Source: a virus. From it: a stretch of 60,174 nt of DNA. This document shows, in pieces, positions 55,217 through 60,174 of this stretch. The DNA lies in IMG/VR virus record IMGVR_UViG_3300038425_000132, positions 1-60,174 of that record; one strand, 5' to 3'. How positions within the stretch are numbered: position 1 is the stretch's first letter; each line of letters opens with the position of its first letter. The translations under genes were made by a program, and so were the position numbers. The notes beneath the pieces were generated by a model. It was not told the DNA's origin. It did no database searches and saw nothing but the letters and a program-made list of their open reading frames with translations.

Positions 55217-55899
55217 TGTAAATAATCTCCCAAATTTCTAAGAGAGATATTATTATTATGAATTAATTCGAACATAATAAATTTTTCTGGCTTAGCGTGA
55301 ATATTTCTTAACAAAAGGTGTCCTTCCTTCGGATTCCTATGTTGCGGCACAAGATTTATCCTATCACTAACTTCACCAATGGTATGTGCAATATTCTCAG
55401 ATGGAATAACATACACTCTGACTTTGTCCAAGAAAAATACAAACCCTATAAAAATATCAAATTCCGATGGGTTCGTTTGCTGAAATGACGTATTACTTAA
55501 AGATTGACATTTACCATTTTTATCAAGTCCATGACTAAAATCATCATCTATTGACCTCAATGCACGACTATTGAATGTGTTCTTTGTAGGAGAGCTTATT
55601 ACACAATTCGTTGGTCTTACCTTTTTTGATGATGCTCGAATAACTTTAATTTCAAGTTTGTTATCATCACACTTCTTGTCATAATGTGGATTTTCGCCAC
55701 ACACAATACCTTCAAAAACTTTTTCTACATATTCATTGGCAACCCAATGTCCAAATTCTACACCATTTGGATTCTCAAAATATTTTTCTCCATTAATTTC
55801 ATCTGGTATAATTTCGTCTGATATAGTTATTAAATCGCTTATTTCAGCAACTGTATTTTTAAGTTCATCGTCAAACATTGTAACTATTGTTTCATTCAT
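55213..55899 (-). CDS. putative restriction endonuclease partner of the methyltransferase
   Basis: 228 aa. YDKKCDDNKLEIKVIRASSK holds a PD-(D/E)XK-like D..ExK core; preceding segment FENPNGVEFGHWVANEYVEK is a typical helical lead-in. Soluble, no other domain. The 4-nt overlap with the methyltransferase strongly suggests a type II restriction-modification pair. Specificity not predictable. Confidence 0.65.
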   Translation of the reverse strand: MNETIVTMFDDELKNTVAEISDLITISDEIIPDEINGEKYFENPNGVEFGHWVANEYVEKVFEGIVCGENPHYDKKCDDNKLEIKVIRASSKKVRPTNCVISSPTKNTFNSRALRSIDDDFSHGLDKNGKCQSLSNTSFQQTNPSEFDIFIGFVFFLDKVRVYVIPSENIAHTIGEVSDRINLVPQHRNPKEGHLLLRNIHAKPEKFIMFELIHNNNISLRNLGDYLQ

Positions 55900-55931
55900 A
55901 TTCTTGTTTTGTGTTTATAATTCAATTATTA

Positions 55932-56006
55932 TGGAGGCATGTCAGGGAATCGAACCCTGTTCTTTCGTTTTGCAGACGAACGTATGAGCCATTCTACCAC
56001 CACGCC
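55932..56006 (-). tRNA. tRNA-Cys(GCA), second copy
   Basis: Acceptor GGCGTGG/ACATGCC, U73, anticodon loop CTGCAAA, encoded CCA. Confidence 0.9.
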
Positions 56007-56011
56007 ATTAA

Positions 56012-56074
56012 GATTCAGACTGGATTAGAGCCAGCGTTTGTCATTTGACTGTTCTACCACTAAACTACTGAATC
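56012..56074 (-). tRNA. truncated tRNA-like gene with mini anticodon arm
   Basis: 63 nt. Acceptor GATTCAG/CTGAATC, D arm GTT..AAC, T arm GCTGG-CTCTAAT-CCAGT, but the anticodon arm is only GTC-AAAT-GAC and no CCA is encoded. Non-decoding or decayed. Confidence 0.45.
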
Positions 56075-56083
56075 TCTAAATAT

Positions 56084-56111
56084 AATATATCATAAAAACA
56101 AGAAATGGCAA
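56084..56111 (-). promoter_or_regulatory. sigma70-like promoter
   Basis: TTGCCA (56106-56111), 16 nt, TATATT (56084-56089), upstream of the tRNA pair at 55932-56074. Confidence 0.7.
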
Positions 56112-56119
56112 CAAATAAT

Positions 56120-56440
56120 TTACTGTATATATTCTTTACTACAAACTAAAACATCACCGACAATAGTATCATTACCATACAATTGCGTTGCTCTTAAATT
56201 CACAGGCAATCTTTTTAATTTACCTTCTTCATTAAGTATCATTAATCTACCATCTCTAAGATAAACAATTTCAATTGGCCCACCATTTGTGAATTCATAT
56301 AATTCTTCCAAAGAAAAATCTTTTCCGTTTTTGGGTTTTACTGAAATTACTTTACCATCAGAATGTATCCATATTGGACCGATGATTTGGCCAGCAAAAG
56401 AAATTTCATTTATTAATGATTTAAGACGGATATTTGCCAT
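56120..56440 (-). CDS. DUF3846-like protein
   Basis: 106 aa. The end LRDGRLMILNEEGKLKRLPV followed by ATQLYGNDTIVGDVLVC resembles DUF3846 proteins (YGN...GD signature) of phages and plasmids. N-terminal part ISFAGQIIGPIWIHSDGKVI is unlike it. TATTTATT lies upstream of the start. Function unknown. Confidence 0.55.
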   Translation of the reverse strand: MANIRLKSLINEISFAGQIIGPIWIHSDGKVISVKPKNGKDFSLEELYEFTNGGPIEIVYLRDGRLMILNEEGKLKRLPVNLRATQLYGNDTIVGDVLVCSKEYIQ

Positions 56441-56473
56441 AATAGAATAAATATATTCATCTTAATCATAAGA

Positions 56474-56548
56474 TGGAGCCTGTTGTCAGAATCGAACTGA
56501 CGCCTTTGCTTTACGAAAGCATCGTGCTGCCATTATCACCAAACAGGC
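56474..56548 (-). tRNA. tRNA-Thr(CGT)
   Basis: Acceptor GCCTGTT/AACAGGC, anticodon loop TTCGTAA, U73, encoded CCA. Confidence 0.88.
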
Positions 56549-56622
56549 AAATCGTGGTGCGTATCAAGGTCATTCCCCATCTCCACACCCAAATGGGATT
56601 GAAACGAATCCCAAACCAAAAT

Positions 56623-56697
56623 TGGAGCCTCAGGATGGAGTCGAACCATCTCTTCGTCTTTACCAAAGACGTATGCTGCCGTTATCATTACAGAGGC
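56623..56697 (-). tRNA. tRNA-Thr(GGT)
   Basis: Acceptor GCCTCTG/CTGAGGC (one mismatch), anticodon loop TTGGTAA, U73, encoded CCA. Confidence 0.9.
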
Positions 56698-56762
56698 ATT
56701 ATGGAAGGATTTATTTTCCTTAACCTTCCATTTAACGGGCTATGGAAATAAGTCCCGTAAAT

Positions 56763-56839
56763 TGGTACACCCGGCAGGAATCGAACCTGCTGTTCTCTAC
56801 GTTCGAAGCGTAGAATGATTCCATTATCACCACGGGTGC
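56763..56839 (-). tRNA. tRNA-Arg(TCG)
   Basis: Acceptor GCACCCG/CGGGTGT, anticodon loop CTTCGAA, A73, encoded CCA. Confidence 0.93.
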
Positions 56840-56842
56840 ATT

Positions 56843-57019
56843 TCAAAAATCATCGCTAAATTGTTGTTCTTCTTGTCGTTTTTCTTCTGCTAAACGTTCT
56901 TGCTCTTCTGCCCATTGACGATAATAACCATCTTTACCGTAATCCATATCACCGTAACACATGGAACAAACTTTTTGTCCATCAGGAATTGGACTTCCAC
57001 AATTTGTGCAATATTTCAT
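56843..57019 (-). CDS. zinc-ribbon small protein
   Basis: 58 aa from ATG 57019 (MKYCTNCGSPIPDGQKVCSM), a classic CxxC..CxxC zinc ribbon followed by a Glu/Gln-rich helix (QWAEEQERLAEEKRQEEQQF). Longer frames run through tRNA-Arg(ACG). Role unknown. Confidence 0.75.
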   Translation of the reverse strand: MKYCTNCGSPIPDGQKVCSMCYGDMDYGKDGYYRQWAEEQERLAEEKRQEEQQFSDDF

Positions 57020-57025
57020 AAAATC

Positions 57026-57100
57026 TGGTACTCCACCGGGGAGTCGAACCCCGACTTTCGCTTCCGTAGAGCGACGTGATATCCATTTCACTAGCAGAGC
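57026..57100 (-). tRNA. tRNA-Arg(ACG)
   Basis: Acceptor GCTCTGC/GTGGAGT, anticodon loop CTACGGA (A34, normally deaminated to inosine by TadA), encoded CCA. Confidence 0.9.
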
Positions 57101-57103
57101 ATT

Positions 57104-57177
57104 TGGTGGCAATAAGCGGGGTCGAACCACTATCAAGACCTTATGAGAGTCCTGTCTTACCGTTAGACGATACTGCC
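57104..57177 (-). tRNA. tRNA-Met(CAT) (or Ile2/fMet)
   Basis: Acceptor GGCAGTA/TATTGCC, anticodon loop CTCATAA, A73, encoded CCA. Elongator Met or lysidine-type Ile cannot be told apart here. Confidence 0.85.
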
Positions 57178-57191
57178 ATTAATACTAAATA

Positions 57192-57219
57192 ACTATATCA
57201 GAAAAAATAAAAATGTCAA
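57192..57219 (-). promoter_or_regulatory. sigma70-like promoter
   Basis: TTGACA (57214-57219), 16 nt, TATAGT (57192-57197), upstream of tRNA-Met. Confidence 0.75.
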
Positions 57220-57232
57220 GCGTAACTACAAA

Positions 57233-57712
57233 TTATTGCCCACTAAGAAGATAAAGGCTTCCGGTTGAACCTTTTGACCCCGAATAAGATGCCACAAAAT
57301 ATCTTCTCCTACTTGAACCTGTTATTCTCATTAAACTTGAACTTACCGATGATGTTGAAACAAACGAAAATTCTCCAACAAAATTTAAACCATCAATTGA
57401 AGAAGACACATAAATACTACCCGTACCACCTACTGATGCTGTTACAAACGCTTGAAATGTATGATTATTATAATCAGATACATCTACTGACGATGTTGTA
57501 GTCGTTGTAGTTCCATAATAAAGAAAAGAACCAACCGAACTTGTTACGGGATAAGAAAATGATATAAAAAATGGATTGATAAGCGTAGTTATAAATCCAA
57601 ATCCTTGCTGTTGTATAACCGCACCATTAAGAGTACCATATGGAATTGGCGGATAATCAGCAATGTCAGTACTTCCTACGTTTTGTATTGGATTAGGTAT
57701 ATTAATTGGCAT
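57233..57712 (-). CDS. virion-type beta-rich protein
   Basis: 159 aa from ATG 57712 (MPINIPNPIQNVGSTDIADY). HTFQAFVTASVGGTGSIYVS and SVSSSLMRITGSSRRRYFVA have the Ser/Thr-rich beta style of the fibre genes. It stands alone among tRNAs, with TATTTATT upstream. Likely a structural or decoration protein. Confidence 0.55.
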   Translation of the reverse strand: MPINIPNPIQNVGSTDIADYPPIPYGTLNGAVIQQQGFGFITTLINPFFISFSYPVTSSVGSFLYYGTTTTTTSSVDVSDYNNHTFQAFVTASVGGTGSIYVSSSIDGLNFVGEFSFVSTSSVSSSLMRITGSSRRRYFVASYSGSKGSTGSLYLLSGQ

Positions 57713-57759
57713 ATGTTTCGCATAATAAATATATGCCAATCACAAAAGAATATCAGATT

Positions 57760-58071
57760 TTATTTAGATAATTGTCGACTCTTTAATTGTCTCTCATAAG
57801 CACAATCTTCACAAAGAAATTTAGTTTCTCCGGGAACACAAAAAAACATTCTGTTTTCCTTACAATCTTCACAAGTCAATTGAGACAATTCATATTCAAA
57901 CTGATTTACCTTAGCAAAAGGTCTTAACATTTCAACCAATTGTGGAGAATATTCTACTAATACTGTTGCATAATTAGTTCCAATATATGCAGTTTTACCA
58001 AACTCCTTTGCCATTCTATCTTGAAAGGTTCGAAATTTATCAAATTCTCTTTGTGTGAATGTAACTTTCAT
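57760..58071 (-). CDS. 103-aa zinc-ribbon protein
   Basis: MKVTFTQREFDKFRTFQDRM ... LTCEDCKENRMFFCVPGETK and FLCEDCAYERQLKSRQ. CxxC pairs near the C-terminus form a zinc ribbon. A perfect palindrome overlaps the promoter upstream (58075-58090). Unknown. Confidence 0.65.
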   Translation of the reverse strand: MKVTFTQREFDKFRTFQDRMAKEFGKTAYIGTNYATVLVEYSPQLVEMLRPFAKVNQFEYELSQLTCEDCKENRMFFCVPGETKFLCEDCAYERQLKSRQLSK

Positions 58072-58074
58072 AAT

Positions 58075-58090
58075 ATGGTAATATTACCAT
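58075..58090. promoter_or_regulatory. 16-bp perfect palindrome, operator candidate
   Basis: ATGGTAATATTACCAT lies 4 nt upstream of the ATG at 58071, over the presumptive -10 region of TTGACT-type promoter sequence (58102 side). A dimeric repressor could bind. Confidence 0.5.
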
Positions 58091-58104
58091 AGAAATATAA
58101 AAAG

Positions 58105-58374
58105 TCAAGCCTTAAAATTTGGATGAATAGATTGAATGAGTTTTATTTTCTCTTTACGACCCATTCTTTTTATTTGAGATTCTTTTTGAGCAGCTTTTGC
58201 CCGTGTATCAAATTCTTCAACATATACCAGCTTCACAGGTCTGCGAGTTCTAGTGTATCTTGTTTTACTACTACCATCATTATGTTCTTGTATTCTTCTC
58301 TCTAAATCTAACGTCCAACCTGTATAAAATGTACTATCATTACATTGAACAATATATGTGTATGATTTTTCCAT
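58105..58374 (-). CDS. GIY-YIG nuclease-domain protein (YhbQ/UPF0213-like)
   Basis: 89 aa. YTYIVQCNDSTFYTGWTLDL, RRIQEHNDGSSKTRYTRTRR, LVYVEEFDTRAKAAQKESQI: stand-alone GIY-YIG domain (here TYIVQ...YTGWT) of the UPF0213 group, with KRMGRKEKIKLI at the end. Acts on DNA in related proteins; phage role unclear. Confidence 0.9.
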   Translation of the reverse strand: MEKSYTYIVQCNDSTFYTGWTLDLERRIQEHNDGSSKTRYTRTRRPVKLVYVEEFDTRAKAAQKESQIKRMGRKEKIKLIQSIHPNFKA

Positions 58375-58376
58375 GT

Positions 58377-58643
58377 TTAATATAATTCTGTATAATCTAA
58401 CTTCATAGTTTTAGGATTTATTTTAACTATTGTTATTGAATTATCTTCTGGAAATTGAGACTTCAATCTTCCAAACCATTCATATGCCTCATTTTCCGTT
58501 AAAATTTCTGCATTTTTCAGTATAGGTGTCAACTTTGGAATATTTTTGGAACGTTTATCTTCTAAATATACTTTTACATTACCAAGAGGCTTTCCGTTTT
58601 CTATGCTAAGTAATCTACTTTTTCTTTCTACTACATATTTCAT
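58377..58643 (-). CDS. 88-aa hypothetical protein
   Basis: From ATG 58643 (MKYVVERKSRLLSIENGKPL). Ends TENEAYEWFGRLKSQFPEDN and IVKINPKTMKLDYTELY. Mixed alpha/beta; no family recognised. Two nt upstream of the GIY-YIG gene. Confidence 0.6.
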   Translation of the reverse strand: MKYVVERKSRLLSIENGKPLGNVKVYLEDKRSKNIPKLTPILKNAEILTENEAYEWFGRLKSQFPEDNSITIVKINPKTMKLDYTELY

Positions 58644-58644
58644 A

Positions 58645-58941
58645 TTAATGATATTTATTTTTATCTCTAAACTTACCACGTTCAGATTTAAACAAAACTG
58701 TCGGTGGTTGTTTCAATCTCCATTTTAAAAATCTTTGAAATTGTTCTGTTTGAAGAATGGATTCTATTGTGTTATATACATCACGGAGTTCATTATGAGT
58801 CCAAGTTTTATGAATAAATGATTCACATGTCTCGCAGGTAAGAACAATAGTATCACCACCTTTACTTTTTGGAATTACATGATGACCACGGGTTAAAGAT
58901 GGTAATCCACAAAATTCACATTTGTTCATTTCTGCTGCCAT
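58645..58941 (-). CDS. HNH nuclease-like protein
   Basis: 98 aa from ATG 58941 (MAAEMNKCEFCGLPSLTRGH). CEFCG, RGHHVIPKSKGG, VLTCETCESFIHKTWTHNEL: HNH core with two CxxC knuckles. The second H region and helical end match small phage HNH proteins. Mobile or packaging-associated nuclease. Confidence 0.8.
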   Translation of the reverse strand: MAAEMNKCEFCGLPSLTRGHHVIPKSKGGDTIVLTCETCESFIHKTWTHNELRDVYNTIESILQTEQFQRFLKWRLKQPPTVLFKSERGKFRDKNKYH

Positions 58942-58950
58942 AATTGGCAA

Positions 58951-58979
58951 ATAATACAATAACTAATTAGAAAAGTCAA
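58951..58979 (-). promoter_or_regulatory. sigma70-like promoter
   Basis: TTGACT (58974-58979), 17 nt, TATTAT (58951-58956), upstream of the HNH gene. Confidence 0.7.
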
Positions 58980-59359
58980 GAATGAATTCCGGCAAGAGTT
59001 TTAAATCTTTCGGTAACTTGTTGATTTTCTTGTTGTAAGGACAGAATATATTGCTGATATTGTTCTTGAGTAAAAATTCCTTTGGAATAGATGTCAACCA
59101 ATTCAGGATGTTTTTCCAAATCAGGAGCAAGATTATTATTCATTTTTGCAGAATTAAATTTAATTCTAATCTCTTCATTATTATAACCATATTCTTTCAT
59201 CATTTTTATATAATGACGAGGACAAAATCCGTGAGAAAATGTAACTTTCCCTTCTATACCATGTTGTCTCATAACATGTCTCATAGCAGCACCAACTTCA
59301 TGAAATTCTACTTCACAATAACTACAAATTTTTACCAATACTTTTTTCTTATCTTCCAT
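58976..59359 (-). CDS. zinc-finger protein, paralogue of 37253 gene
   Basis: 127 aa from ATG 59359 (MEDKKKVLVKICSYCEVEFH). CSYC, HVMRQHGIEG, SHGFCPRHYIKMMKEYGYNN, LEKHPELVDIYSKGIFT. The pattern CxxC...H...CxxH is also in the 89-aa protein at 37253. Coiled Gln-rich end. Function unknown. Confidence 0.65.
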   Translation of the reverse strand: MEDKKKVLVKICSYCEVEFHEVGAAMRHVMRQHGIEGKVTFSHGFCPRHYIKMMKEYGYNNEEIRIKFNSAKMNNNLAPDLEKHPELVDIYSKGIFTQEQYQQYILSLQQENQQVTERFKTLAGIHS

Positions 59360-59373
59360 ATCTACTATAAATA

Positions 59374-59643
59374 TCAACCAAATTTGCGTATAAAGTATTT
59401 ATCCTTTTGTTCTTGTGATATGCCTGTAAAAGAGTTTATGAAATCAACAAATCTCAATCCGTGTTCTTCCATACATCTTTTCTTTATTTTAAGCAATGAT
59501 AATTTAAATATTCTATCATTTTTAATACTATCTATAGTAGATTGTAAAGGATAATACCAACCCCAATTATTAGACCACCAATCACACATTTCTTCAACAA
59601 TCATGCGAATAGTAAGTTCATAATTTATTTGACCATTTAGCAA
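59374..59643 (-). CDS. helical protein, probably longer or 5'-truncated
   Basis: 90 codons open from a TTG (59643); the end is HGLRFVDFINSFTGISQEQK. The same frame stays open and protein-like upstream to 59838 (DNAKRQQIRHRRIIKHYIGF, STEEVEKIFRDYQSYGKKNL), but offers no ATG, GTG or TTG before a TAG inside tRNA-Leu. So a non-standard start, a frameshift from an ATG in the next frame (59819), or loss of the 5' end to the tRNA array is likely. Confidence 0.5.
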   Translation of the reverse strand: MLNGQINYELTIRMIVEEMCDWWSNNWGWYYPLQSTIDSIKNDRIFKLSLLKIKKRCMEEHGLRFVDFINSFTGISQEQKDKYFIRKFG

Positions 59644-59842
59644 CGGTTCAATTTTTTTAAGTTGTTCGGATGTAAGATTTTTTTTACCGTAAGATTGGTA
59701 ATCTCTGAATATTTTTTCAACTTCTTCGGTTGACTGAAAATCAGGATACCATCGTCTATCAATAAAGCCTATATAATGCTTTATTATTCTACGATGTCTG
59801 ATTTGCTGGCGTTTAGCATTGTCATATTCACTTACTCCAAAT

Positions 59843-59921
59843 TGGTGCTACTCACAGGATTCGAACCTGTAAAAAATCAAAGTTCTGAGCTTTGAATGTC
59901 TGCCAATTGCATCAGAATAGC
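59843..59921 (-). tRNA. tRNA-Leu(CAG)
   Basis: Acceptor GCTATTC/GAGTAGC, anticodon loop CTCAGAA, A73, encoded CCA. Its variable region is only about 7 nt, short for Leu. Confidence 0.8.
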
Positions 59922-59926
59922 AAAAC

Positions 59927-60025
59927 ACCGGTTATTTGACACCGGCAAACTAGGGCTGAGTAGCTTAAAGAAAATTTCTTATCGCATCCGACGCCTCCAC
60001 CAGTTAGTTTTAATAAACTAACAAA
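59927..60025 (-). other. non-coding spacer with hairpins
   Basis: ACACCGG/CCGG hairpin near tRNA-Leu and GTTAGTTT/AAACTAAC near tRNA-Ala. Contains CGGTGTCAAATA as at 51618. No ORF. Confidence 0.4.
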
Positions 60026-60027
60026 AT

Positions 60028-60104
60028 TGGTGGAGCCTACGGGATTCGAACCCGTCACCTGCTGAGTGCAAATCAGCCGCTCTCCCAAAATGAGCTAAGA
60101 CCCC
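60028..60104 (-). tRNA. tRNA-Ala(TGC)
   Basis: G3-U70, acceptor GGGGTCT/AGGCTCC, anticodon loop TTTGCAC, encoded CCA. Confidence 0.95.
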
Positions 60105-60112
60105 ATAAAAAT

Positions 60113-60174
60113 TGGTGCTGGTAAAAGGAATCGAACCTTCACGGATTACTCCAACTGGTCCTAAGCCAATCGCG
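60113..60174 (-). tRNA. tRNA-Leu(TAG), 5' end beyond window
   Basis: Anticodon arm ATTGG-CTTAGGA-CCAGT, class II variable arm, T arm, A73 and encoded CCA are present; acceptor 5' strand and D arm lie outside. Confidence 0.85.

Overview
The window is part of a large, AT-rich tailed-phage genome, most likely a jumbo myovirus with a T4-like core. The evidence is a gp6-type baseplate wedge, a gp25-type wedge protein, a gp5-like spike candidate, a gp55-type late sigma factor, a gp61-type primase, PhoH, a RuvC-like resolvase and a gp47/gp46-type recombination nuclease. Every gene I support is read from the minus strand. The host cannot be named. Minus-strand promoters of TTGACA/TATAAT type are common, so the host polymerase recognises ordinary sigma70 promoters; that argues against a Bacteroidota host.

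Layout (coordinates rise against transcription). 1-5,300: replication/recombination, including one continuous reading frame joining Mre11 (SbcD) to Rad50 (SbcC), a primase and a RuvC-like resolvase. 5,300-25,000: virion genes (receptor-binding or fibre-like proteins with FG-GAP, dockerin-like, beta-propeller and DNRLRE-like parts, then baseplate proteins). 25,000-32,700: late sigma factor, membrane proteins, three Ser-rich fibre proteins (one with leucine-rich repeats) and PhoH. 32,700-35,500: small genes, an HD phosphohydrolase, a small multidrug-type transporter and a TyrA-like dehydrogenase.

35,500-60,174: a very large tRNA array of about fifty tRNA or tRNA-like genes, most with an encoded CCA and the same AATTT trailer. 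Among them lie small zinc-ribbon ORFs, four related secreted proteins, HNH and GIY-YIG nucleases, a restriction-modification pair, a MoaD/ThiS-like protein, a periplasmic-type tyrosine phosphatase with an interrupted P-loop, and an RBBP9-like hydrolase. The array has its own sigma70-like promoters and terminators.

The most unusual content is RNA. Between 36,761 and 37,040 there is a good candidate RNase P RNA with its own promoter and an upstream terminator. At least five intergenic elements (36,516; 38,282; 43,468; 49,083; 49,945) share a closing helix and an internal CAGCAA motif and look like an undescribed RNA family. Further 90-300 nt segments are also closed by 7-11 bp end helices. Several tRNA-like genes are structurally abnormal: one circularly permuted at 42,264-42,331, one without a T arm at 38,541, one with a 24-nt anticodon loop at 43,748, and others with rebuilt or missing arms. 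A plausible reading is that the phage carries its own tRNA supply plus a tRNA-maturation RNA, among cassettes that gain and lose tRNA pieces. Functions of the new RNAs are not known from sequence alone.
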